Part shown: positions 1 through 5,595 of the stretch, piece by piece
Layout of the letters: each line of letters starts with the position of its first letter
How positions within the stretch are numbered: the stretch's first letter is position 1
NCBI GenBank assembly: GCA_016215705.1
Contig: JACRIR010000006.1
Location: 1 to 16,105, forward strand
Direction: 5' to 3'
Origin: Candidatus Poribacteria bacterium
Lineage (GTDB): Bacteria > Abyssobacteria > SURF-5
DNA: 16,105 nt
Notes under the pieces: generated by a model
The model's database searches: none
What the model was told of the DNA's origin: nothing
What the model saw: only the letters and a program-made list of their open reading frames with translations
Made by a program: the position numbers and the translations under genes

Positions 1-2
1 CC

Positions 3-719
3 ACTGCATCGCTGCCGGTGGGTGCGCATTCGGCCATAATAACGATCAGCGATCCGAATTCGACGAACAGCCCGCAGACGATATCGGTAAACCTGACGGT
101 GTGGAAGCCGACCATCACCTTGAGCACAAGCGCGCTCTCGAGGACGGTACGATGGGGTCTGAATGCTACGAGCCAGACCTTCCAGGTTCGCAACAGCGGC
201 ACGGGGACGCTCTCGTACACGATAAGTGACAATGCCGACTGGCTGGCGTGTACCCCTGCGAGCGGGACGTCGACCACCGAGAACGACACGATCTCCGTCG
301 TCTACACTACCTACGCGTTGGCAGTAGGCAACTATTCGGCCACTATCACGGTCACCGACGCGAATGCGACGAACAGTCCGCAGACGATATCGGTAAGCCT
401 GGGCGTGGTGCTGCCGACGATAGCCCGCAGTCCGACGACGCTGGTTCCAGCATGTGTGCGAGGGCAGAATGCCGCGAGTCAGAGTTTCGAGGTGTGGAAC
501 ACGGGATATGGCATACTCTCGTACACGATAACCGACAATGCTGCATGGCTGTCATGCAGCCCCGTAAGTGGCGACTCCCTGGGCGAACACGACACGATCA
601 ATGTCACATATATCACTTCCGCCCTGGCGCCAGGTAGATACACGGGCGTAATCTTCATAAAAGACGTCAACGCGACCAACACGCCGCAATATATTATTGT
701 GACGTTGACTGTGTATTAG
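3..719 (+). CDS. C-terminal part of a BACON/Ig-like repeat surface protein (5' end outside window)
   Basis: The frame is open to the left edge and ends at a TAG at 717-719, so only the last ~239 residues are seen. A GTG at 18 lies inside a repeat and is unlikely to be the true start. The protein consists of tandem beta-rich repeats of about 102 residues: two full copies, beginning at the prolines near 108 and 414, plus the tail of an earlier one. Each copy carries 'SYTISDNA.WL.C.P.SG', a stretch like 'DTI.V.Y', 'YSATITVTD' and a closing 'NSPQTI.V.L'. This is the pattern of BACON-type (Bacteroidetes-Associated Carbohydrate-binding Often N-terminal) repeats, common in large secreted or surface proteins. 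I infer an extracellular role in adhesion or carbohydrate contact. The catalytic part, if any, lies upstream. No sorting signal or membrane segment follows the last repeat. Confidence 0.8.
   Translation, partial: TASLPVGAHSAIITISDPNSTNSPQTISVNLTVWKPTITLSTSALSRTVRWGLNATSQTFQVRNSGTGTLSYTISDNADWLACTPASGTSTTENDTISVVYTTYALAVGNYSATITVTDANATNSPQTISVSLGVVLPTIARSPTTLVPACVRGQNAASQSFEVWNTGYGILSYTITDNAAWLSCSPVSGDSLGEHDTINVTYITSALAPGRYTGVIFIKDVNATNTPQYIIVTLTVY
61..396 (+). repeat. 306-base tandem repeat inside the BACON gene
   Basis: A near-identical stretch containing 'CCGCAGACGATATCGGTAA' starts near 61 and again near 367. The spacing is 306 bases, or 102 codons. The stretch includes the same 'cgacgaacag' lead-in both times. 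The third occurrence near the gene end encodes a similar peptide but has diverged at the DNA level. This fits intragenic duplication or gene conversion between repeat units. Confidence 0.7.
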
Positions 720-763
720 CGTTGCGCGCCGGGAATAACTTATAAGAAGTTTGTGGCGTGCTC

Positions 764-793
764 CGTGGGGGCGGTTTGCGAACCGCCCCTACG
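764..793. repeat. 30-base palindromic intergenic repeat
   Basis: The arms CGTGGGGGCGGTT and AACCGCCCCTACG enclose the loop TGCG. They form 13 pairs, one of them G-U. No T-run follows on either strand, so this is not a classic intrinsic terminator, although a hairpin of this strength just after the BACON gene could still stall transcription or protect the mRNA end. It resembles the widespread GTAGGGGCG-type interspersed palindromes of environmental bacterial genomes. It lies in the 259-base gap 720-978, which otherwise holds only the putative promoter listed separately. Confidence 0.6.
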
Positions 794-882
794 AGAGACC
801 GCATCGGCATCTCAGACACACAGGAATCGGCGCGAAGAATCAAGTCTGCAAAGCCCACCACCCGCTTCTTGTCAAAATCAGG

Positions 883-911
883 TTGCACGCGCTTTCCATT
901 CATGGTAGAAT
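883..911 (+). promoter_or_regulatory. Putative sigma70-type promoter of the moxR-VWA operon
   Basis: TTGCAC at 883-888, a 17-base spacer and TAGAAT at 906-911 form a plausible -35/-10 pair, with a weak -35 and a good -10. Transcription would start near 918, about 60 bases before the ATG at 979. That ATG is preceded by a clear AGAGAGG ribosome binding site 8 bases away. No operator is evident. Confidence 0.4.
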
Positions 912-978
912 TATCTTTTGATTGAACGGGAGCTGACGGCCTTCAATCTTCAATCCTGGTCCAAAGAGAGGTAATTGA

Positions 979-1908
979 ATGGCGAGACTTGATGATTTCA
1001 AAGGGTCGGACAAATACATAGTCGATGAGGATCTCGCAAAGGCGTTTCTAATAGCGAGAATACTTGGGAAACCACTACTGCTCGAGGGTGAGCCCGGTAC
1101 GGGCAAGACAAAACTCGCGCAAGAGTATGCGCGGCACGCCGGTTTGCAGATATTCGAGTTTCCTGTCACGTCCGAAAGCAAAGTGTCACATCTCGTTTCG
1201 AGCTTTGACGACGTGCTGAGGCTAATGGACTCGCAGGCAATAATCGCGAACGCTCAGATGGAACGCGCGGGCCTGAAGACGCGGCTCGACCTCAAAGGCA
1301 GACACATAGACAACCTTCACAATTATGTGAGACTCGGGCCACTGGCTCAGGCCTATAAGGCGCCCAATTCGGTTCTCTTGATTGACGAGATCGACAAAGC
1401 TCCGCGAGAGTTTCCGAACAATCTCCTTTATGTCATCAATGACAGAAAAGTGGTTATTCCGGAAACGGGCGAAGTTATCGAGACGACGCTGGCAACCATG
1501 CCGACAATTGTAATTACCAGCAACCATGAACAAGACCTTCCCGCTCCTTTCATCAGAAGATGTGTTTACCACTACATTGAATTCCCGAACCAGAAACGGA
1601 TGCGTGAAATAGTCCGGCTGCATCATCCGGATGCAAACGACACGCTGGTCGAATCGGCCATTACTATTTTCTATCAATTGAGAGACCTCGGGCTTCAAAG
1701 AAAGCCGTCCACAAGTGAGATCATCGATTGGCTGACCTATCTGAAGAGAGACGGCGACATATCCGCCGAGAAACTGGGTCATCTGGAAGGCTATCAAACG
1801 CTGGTCAAGCATAAGGATGACTTGCCCGTGCTCGAGGCAATCAAGAAGAACGGCATGGACTACGTTCGAGCGCCGCGAAGCGTCAAGTCTCCGTATTTGA
1901 ATCGTTGA
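979..1908 (+). CDS. MoxR-family AAA+ ATPase
   Basis: This 309-residue cytoplasmic ATPase is of the MoxR class, chaperone-like AAA+ proteins that act with VWA-domain partners to activate or assemble protein or metalloenzyme targets. Walker A is GEPGTGKT (residues 37-44), Walker B is LLIDEID (about 133-139), and sensor 1 falls in 'TIVITSNHEQDLP' near residue 180. It is followed by 'FIRRC', the usual arginine-finger region. Length and motif order fit the family. The ATG has a strong AGAGAGG ribosome binding site. The VWA gene starts 7 bases after the stop, a typical MoxR-VWA pairing that implies co-expression and physical partnership. The substrate is unknown. No hydrogenase, CO dehydrogenase or methanol dehydrogenase genes are visible nearby, so classic CoxD/MoxR roles are not supported here. 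Confidence 0.93.
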   Translation: MARLDDFKGSDKYIVDEDLAKAFLIARILGKPLLLEGEPGTGKTKLAQEYARHAGLQIFEFPVTSESKVSHLVSSFDDVLRLMDSQAIIANAQMERAGLKTRLDLKGRHIDNLHNYVRLGPLAQAYKAPNSVLLIDEIDKAPREFPNNLLYVINDRKVVIPETGEVIETTLATMPTIVITSNHEQDLPAPFIRRCVYHYIEFPNQKRMREIVRLHHPDANDTLVESAITIFYQLRDLGLQRKPSTSEIIDWLTYLKRDGDISAEKLGHLEGYQTLVKHKDDLPVLEAIKKNGMDYVRAPRSVKSPYLNR

Positions 1909-1915
1909 TGAAGAA

Positions 1916-3301
1916 ATGTTTACCAGTTTCCCTGAAACTTTGAGAGCTTTTGGCCTGCAGTCCGACGTGCGCACGCTCGGCGAATTGTACCACTGCATGT
2001 CACAGGGTTTAGCTGCCAGCCTCGGCGATCTCTTCGACATCGGCAAGATACTCATCGTTAAGCGCAAGCGAGAGGTCGCGCCTTACACGCTCGCCTTTTT
2101 CAATTATTTCCTCGGCGTCGAAACCAAGAACGCGAAGACTCTAGACGAGGCCGTCTTGAGTTCTGTCTCCTTCAATACCTGGCTAAACACTTTTCTCGAG
2201 CAGACCGGCAAATCAAAATGGGATTTCAATGAATCAGAGTTGGTCGACAAGTTTCTCGACGACGTTTTGAGGAGCAGTTCCGCCGAGGAAATCGCCCGAA
2301 AATTTTCCGGCAAGGATATACTGGGGAACGACGACCCGAACCGGGCGGATGATGGCGGAGGGGCGGGCGGGGGAAGGTCTCCGTTCGCAGATGCTTTTGC
2401 GGATTACCGGGACATCGATATCGAGGAAATACTCCGGAGAATGGAACAGGTTGCTCGCCAGCAGAAAGGGCCACACAGCGGCGGCAGTCACTGGATCGGA
2501 ACAGACGGCATATCGCCCTATGGCCACGGGGGCAGGGCTGCAGGCGGTATCAGGATTGGCGGGCAAGGGAGAGGCAAGGGCGCGAGAAAGGTTCTGGGAG
2601 ATCCGGAATACTATCCCGTCATGATCGATAAGGTTCTCACCGACGACATGATCGACGTCACTCTTGCATCGCTCAAGAACATCGCCGACTCGACAATAGA
2701 TTTCAAACTGGACATTGAGAAGACAATCGAAGAGGGTGTCAAGAAGGCAGGGATATTCATTCCATACCTACGCCCGATAACGGACGACAGGATACAGGTC
2801 ATCCTTCTGATTGACAATGGCGGCTTCTCCATGCGGCCGCATTCAAAGACCGTATCAGCGCTGTTTTTGAAGATGAAGAGAAGATTCACCCACGACTTGA
2901 AAATCTATTTCTTTCATAACTCGATCTATCATCGCGTTTACTCCGATGAGGCCAGACGCGATCCAGTTCCGATTGAGAAAATCCTGGATATGAACTCCGA
3001 CCATCGGGTGTTCATCGTGGGTGACGCCGACATGGCGCCTCATGAATTGATGGCGAGGTACGGCTCGATCGAGCCGAGAGAAGAGACCGAGATTCCGAGC
3101 ATAGAATATCTGCAGAGGATTGCGGCGAGATTCCGGAGAACCGTCTGGTTGAACCCGATACCCCAGAAATCGTGGCTGATCACAACAGCCGAGTACATAA
3201 TCCGTGTCATGAAAATGTTCCCGCTTACACCCCACGGCATTGCGGATTCGGTTGACTACATGAACCACAAACTTCCGTCTCTCACACACCACATTGAATA
3301 A
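1916..3301 (+). CDS. VWA (CoxE-like) domain protein, partner of the MoxR ATPase
   Basis: The protein has 461 residues. The N-terminal part (about 1-145) is helical and charged. A glycine-rich stretch (about 145-225) acts as a likely flexible linker. The C-terminal half is a von Willebrand A-like domain beginning at '[12 protein letters not shown]', with D300 as the presumed MIDAS aspartate. It continues through '[15 protein letters not shown]' and '[11 protein letters not shown]', as in CoxE-like VWA proteins. The canonical MIDAS DxSxS is replaced by D-N-G-G-F, with serine at 305, so metal-dependent binding may be altered. There is no signal peptide, so it is presumably cytoplasmic. The ATG at 1916 follows the ATPase stop by 7 bases with a weak GAAGAA-type ribosome binding site. 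The 3' end overlaps the convergent DAHP synthase gene by 20 bases. Operon partnership with the ATPase is the best functional clue, and the target is unknown. Confidence 0.85.
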   Translation: MFTSFPETLRAFGLQSDVRTLGELYHCMSQGLAASLGDLFDIGKILIVKRKREVAPYTLAFFNYFLGVETKNAKTLDEAVLSSVSFNTWLNTFLEQTGKSKWDFNESELVDKFLDDVLRSSSAEEIARKFSGKDILGNDDPNRADDGGGAGGGRSPFADAFADYRDIDIEEILRRMEQVARQQKGPHSGGSHWIGTDGISPYGHGGRAAGGIRIGGQGRGKGARKVLGDPEYYPVMIDKVLTDDMIDVTLASLKNIADSTIDFKLDIEKTIEEGVKKAGIFIPYLRPITDDRIQVILLIDNGGFSMRPHSKTVSALFLKMKRRFTHDLKIYFFHNSIYHRVYSDEARRDPVPIEKILDMNSDHRVFIVGDADMAPHELMARYGSIEPREETEIPSIEYLQRIAARFRRTVWLNPIPQKSWLITTAEYIIRVMKMFPLTPHGIADSVDYMNHKLPSLTHHIE

Positions 3302-4244
3302 GGCGAGCGGGTGTCAGTCCTCTGCCCATCGCCTCGACAATCGGAGTTATTTCTTCCATCAACTTTCTGAACATTTCAAAGGTAAGGCTTTGAGCTCCGT
3401 CGCTCAGAGCTCTGTCGGGATCGGGATGCACCTCGATGAGCAGGCCGTCCGCCCCGGCCGCTACCGCCGCGCGCGCCATGGGGATGACCAGGTTGCGTTT
3501 GCCCGTCCCGTGACTTGGGTCCACAACCACCGGCAGATGTGTTTCCTGTTTAGCGACGGCGACTGCGCTCAGGTCGAGCGTATTGCGGGTCATTGTTTCG
3601 AACGAGCGGATTCCTCGCTCGCAGAGTATCACATTCGGGTTGCCGTGCGACAGTAGATACTCGGCGGACATCAGCCATTCCTCGATTGTGCAGGACATGC
3701 CCCGCTTCAAGAGAACCGGTTTTCCGCTTCGGGCGACCTCACACAAAAGAGGAGTGTTCTGCGCGTTGCGCGCGCCTATCTGGATGAGGTCGGCGCAGGA
3801 TGCGACCGACTCGACATCGCCAACCGACAGGAGCTCCGTCACGACCGGCAGGCCAGTTGACTCTCTCGCGCGGGCCAAGCGTCGAAGTCCTTCATTGCCC
3901 CATCCCTGAAAGCTGTAGGGGGAAGTGCGCGGTTTGAATGCGCCGCCGCGAAGCATGTGCGCGCCTGATTGTTTCACGCTTCGCGCCGTCTCAACGATTT
4001 CCTCCTCGCCCTCGACACAGCAAGGGCCTGCTATCACGGTGAACAATGCGCTTCCGACGGGTATTCCCGCAACGTTCACCACCGTCGATCGGGGATGCCC
4101 TTCGCGGCTCGCGAGTCTGTAAGGTTTCGAGACCGCCGCGCCGCGCGGAACTTCTTCGAGTACGGCAAGGACTTCGGCGTCCTCCCCGGACAGACTTGGG
4201 TTGCCGGCGCTTCCTGTGGCTTGCTTCTTGAGCGTAATCGTCAT
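3282..4244 (-). CDS. aroF: 3-deoxy-7-phosphoheptulonate (DAHP) synthase, type I-beta
   Basis: This enzyme condenses phosphoenolpyruvate and erythrose 4-phosphate into DAHP, the first shikimate-pathway step, in the cytoplasm. It has 320 residues. Diagnostic motifs are 'IAGPC' with the metal-ligand Cys75, '[11 protein letters not shown]' (104-114), '[10 protein letters not shown]', 'LLKRGM', 'ILCERGIR', '[11 protein letters not shown]' (metal His), and '[17 protein letters not shown]' (metal Glu and Asp). The order and wording match the Thermotoga/Bacillus I-beta class. The start at 4244 is fixed by GGAG and GAGAGG ribosome binding elements just upstream. Only about 40 residues precede 'PYRLASRE', against roughly 85-90 in Thermotoga maritima, so the ferredoxin-like regulatory domain is shortened or absent. 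A leader-peptide attenuator lies upstream. The stop overlaps the convergent VWA gene. The symbol aroF is used in the general I-beta sense. Confidence 0.96.
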   Translation of the reverse strand: MTITLKKQATGSAGNPSLSGEDAEVLAVLEEVPRGAAVSKPYRLASREGHPRSTVVNVAGIPVGSALFTVIAGPCCVEGEEEIVETARSVKQSGAHMLRGGAFKPRTSPYSFQGWGNEGLRRLARARESTGLPVVTELLSVGDVESVASCADLIQIGARNAQNTPLLCEVARSGKPVLLKRGMSCTIEEWLMSAEYLLSHGNPNVILCERGIRSFETMTRNTLDLSAVAVAKQETHLPVVVDPSHGTGKRNLVIPMARAAVAAGADGLLIEVHPDPDRALSDGAQSLTFEMFRKLMEEITPIVEAMGRGLTPARLIQCGV

Positions 4245-4330
4245 ATCCTCTCAACTCCTTCACTGTTCTCCAAGCTGGCAGCTATTCTTGTGGGACCAAC
4301 GAACACACTTGCATATTCAAGGCATTTCCC

Positions 4331-4348
4331 GTGCGAACAAATTCGCAC
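4331..4348. other. Perfect hairpin between attenuator and DAHP synthase start
   Basis: GTGCGAA and TTCGCAC pair perfectly around a 4-base loop. In the minus-strand transcript this hairpin lies just after the terminator U-tract and about 85 bases before the DAHP synthase ATG. No T-run follows, so it is not a second terminator. It could stabilise the read-through mRNA, but no function can be assigned from sequence. Confidence 0.45.
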
Positions 4349-4356
4349 TTGCAGCC

Positions 4357-4396
4357 GAAAACAAAAAGGCCACGGACTCTTCTGAGCCCGTGGCCT
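4357..4396 (-). terminator. Intrinsic terminator (attenuator) in the DAHP synthase leader
   Basis: Read on the minus strand, AGGCCACGG (4396-4388) pairs perfectly with CCGTGGCCT (4375-4367) around a 12-base loop. The run TTTTTGTTTT follows at once. This 9-pair GC-rich stem with a U-tract is a textbook intrinsic terminator. It sits upstream of the coding region, 28 bases after the stop codon of an aromatic-rich leader ORF, so it acts as an attenuator. On the plus strand no T-run follows the stem. Confidence 0.88.
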
Positions 4397-4434
4397 CTGT
4401 TACTCTTTGCTCTCTAGAGGAAACTAACCAAGGC
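4393..4434 (-). promoter_or_regulatory. Candidate antiterminator segment overlapping the leader stop codon
   Basis: On the minus strand three 4-base blocks, GCCT (4434-4431), GTTA (4428-4425, overlapping the TAG) and CTCT (4419-4416), can pair in order with AGGC (4396-4393), TAAC (4402-4399) and AGAG (4406-4403). The last-formed block takes the first four bases of the terminator arm, so the two folds exclude each other. A ribosome stalled on the Trp codons would leave the segment free. A ribosome at the stop codon would cover it. The pairings are visible, but their use in vivo is inferred. Confidence 0.5.
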
Positions 4435-4495
4435 GAGCGGGCACAGAATACCACCAGCTAAAGTAAAATCGAAAATACTTTCTCGCCGATGACAT
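4424..4495 (-). CDS. Aromatic-rich leader peptide of the DAHP synthase attenuator
   Basis: This 23-codon ORF runs from the ATG at 4495-4493 to the TAG at 4426-4424. Residues 7-16 read YFRFYFSWWY, and 8 of 23 residues are Phe, Tyr or Trp, with tandem Trp at 14-15. A GAGG ribosome binding site lies 11 bases upstream (4510-4507) and a near-consensus promoter precedes it. An intrinsic terminator follows within 30 bases. This matches leader peptides of amino-acid operons such as trp and pheA, where stalling at scarce charged tRNAs prevents termination. The gene controlled, DAHP synthase, supplies all three aromatic amino acids, which fits a leader reading all three codon types. The peptide is probably not functional as a protein. 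Confidence 0.85.
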   Translation of the reverse strand: MSSARKYFRFYFSWWYSVPARLG

Positions 4496-4543
4496 TCTGT
4501 CGCTAACCTCGGTTTGTCCTCTGTGCGTCAAGTTATTGCAATC

Positions 4544-4571
4544 ATTATACCACCATTTCCCGGAATGTCAA
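4544..4571 (-). promoter_or_regulatory. Sigma70 promoter of the leader peptide-DAHP synthase unit
   Basis: On the minus strand a perfect TTGACA (4571-4566), a 16-base spacer and a perfect TATAAT (4549-4544) preceded by TG (extended -10) form an essentially consensus promoter. Transcription should begin near 4537, about 42 bases before the leader ATG. Such a strong promoter suits control by attenuation further downstream. It is divergent from the promoter at 4611-4638. Confidence 0.85.
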
Positions 4572-4610
4572 GTTCGATGAAGAGATGGAGAGGCGAGGTC
4601 ACTGTGCGTG

Positions 4611-4638
4611 TTGACTTCTTCCATGAAGTTGATATAAT
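4611..4638 (+). promoter_or_regulatory. Extended -10 promoter driving a leaderless transcript of the SGNH gene
   Basis: TTGACT (4611-4616), a 16-base spacer and TATAAT (4633-4638) with TG at 4630-4631 form a near-consensus promoter. Only six bases separate the -10 from the ATG at 4645, so the expected start point falls at or next to the A of the start codon. There is no room for a ribosome binding site. Confidence 0.75.
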
Positions 4639-4644
4639 CGAATT

Positions 4645-5544
4645 ATGAGGAAACTCACACAAGTCGCCTCGTGGTACACTGTTTTCCTTTTGACTGCCGG
4701 CTTCTATGTCTCAGTTAATTCTCCTGATGTGTGGGTGAGAAGACACCTGCCTTCCGACTGTTGGGAAACATTCTTGACGGATTTTGACGACCGACTGCAG
4801 ATTTACAATTGCCTGCGTCGGTACGGCCCACGGACGGTGATTGTTGGGCCTTCGTACGCCTGGCAGCTTGGCAGTTTTTCCGGCATATACAATCTGAGCA
4901 TACTTGGCGCTAATCCGGCCGAAACGGCCAATGTGCTCCGGTACTGTCGCCAGGAGGACACTGTTTTATATATTTTTACGCTTAGAGAGGTGGCGCTCTT
5001 CAAAAGAGAGGCGAAATATTCAAGCTCTTGCGCCCTTACGAGACGCGCCGCTATCATGCGAAAGTCCATACGCTGCATGGTATTCGGCACGGACAACGCG
5101 CCATACAATCCGATACCGGAGGCGGACACGTCCGTATCGGAGGTGGAAATAGAGACATTTGCGAAAGCAATAGACTTGAGTAAAGTGAACGTCGTGCCCA
5201 AGAGGGCGATTTTCCGACTTAGAATATGCAGTGTGCCTCCGGAAGATATCACATTGCGTCCATTCCTTGAGCTTGCAGAACAACATCCCGGAATCGTTTT
5301 TGTCTTTCACCCGATGCTACCCCTAAATCGCGTCGCGGACGACACTTCGCTGGCGCATTCCATCAGCCGATGCCTTGAGTCGCAAGAAAGAATCAGGGAG
5401 CTTTTCTCTCAAAGCGACCTAAGGTTTGTTGACTTCTCTGATAGTGTTCCGGCCTCGATGTTCGGTGATTTCTATCACCTGCGTGACGATGGCAAGGAGC
5501 TGCTTCGTCAAGAGATATCCGCGTATTTATCCCACTTGTCTTGA
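4645..5544 (+). CDS. SGNH-hydrolase-like protein with N-terminal signal anchor, glycan cluster
   Basis: This 299-residue protein begins with a hydrophobic segment (about 8-25, 'WYTVFLLTAGFYVSV'), which suggests export or membrane anchoring toward the periplasm. Residues 64-77 'TVIVGPSYAWQL' resemble SGNH block I, with Ser70 as candidate nucleophile. 'YNLSILGANPAET' (82-93) resembles block II. 'DFYHLRDDGKELL' near the C-terminus supplies the Asp275-x-x-His278 pair of block V. This layout recalls SGNH esterase/acyltransferase-type proteins of alginate, DltD-like and exopolysaccharide clusters, which add or remove acyl groups on glycans. Block III Asn is not obvious. It is the first gene of a long same-strand run of glycan genes, and its ATG lies 6 bases after a TATAAT box. 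Substrate and direction of reaction are unknown; overall similarity to a named family is low by eye. Confidence 0.65.
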   Translation: MRKLTQVASWYTVFLLTAGFYVSVNSPDVWVRRHLPSDCWETFLTDFDDRLQIYNCLRRYGPRTVIVGPSYAWQLGSFSGIYNLSILGANPAETANVLRYCRQEDTVLYIFTLREVALFKREAKYSSSCALTRRAAIMRKSIRCMVFGTDNAPYNPIPEADTSVSEVEIETFAKAIDLSKVNVVPKRAIFRLRICSVPPEDITLRPFLELAEQHPGIVFVFHPMLPLNRVADDTSLAHSISRCLESQERIRELFSQSDLRFVDFSDSVPASMFGDFYHLRDDGKELLRQEISAYLSHLS

Positions 5545-5570
5545 CTTTTCCTCGATTTCTGTGTTAGATT
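5541..5570 (+). promoter_or_regulatory. Possible promoter before the first radical SAM gene
   Basis: TTGACT (5541-5546), an 18-base spacer and TAGATT (5565-5570) would start transcription near 5577, leaving about 19 bases before the ATG at 5596 with an AAGGA ribosome binding site. The -35 overlaps the end of the SGNH gene. Read-through from the upstream promoter is equally possible. Confidence 0.35.
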
Positions 5571-5595
5571 TGTTCTAAAATCGAATAAGGAATAT

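Noticed and set aside
694-903. Minus-strand ORF of 69 codons in the gap before the moxR gene
   Set aside because: It has no ribosome binding site, overlaps the palindrome and the end of the BACON gene, and matches nothing I recognise. The first ~40 codons look protein-like, so a decayed remnant cannot be fully excluded.
1222-2067. 281-codon minus-strand ORF opposite the MoxR gene
   Set aside because: It is the antisense shadow of a strongly supported AAA+ gene, has no recognisable domain and spans the junction of two real genes.
4331-4348. Hairpin considered as a second terminator or riboswitch expression platform
   Set aside because: No T-run follows on either strand and no conserved riboswitch core was recognised around it.
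4245-4644. T-box or TRAP-type regulation of the DAHP synthase leader
   Set aside because: No T-box core sequence and no series of spaced GAG/UAG triplets is visible; a leader ORF with an attenuator explains the region better.
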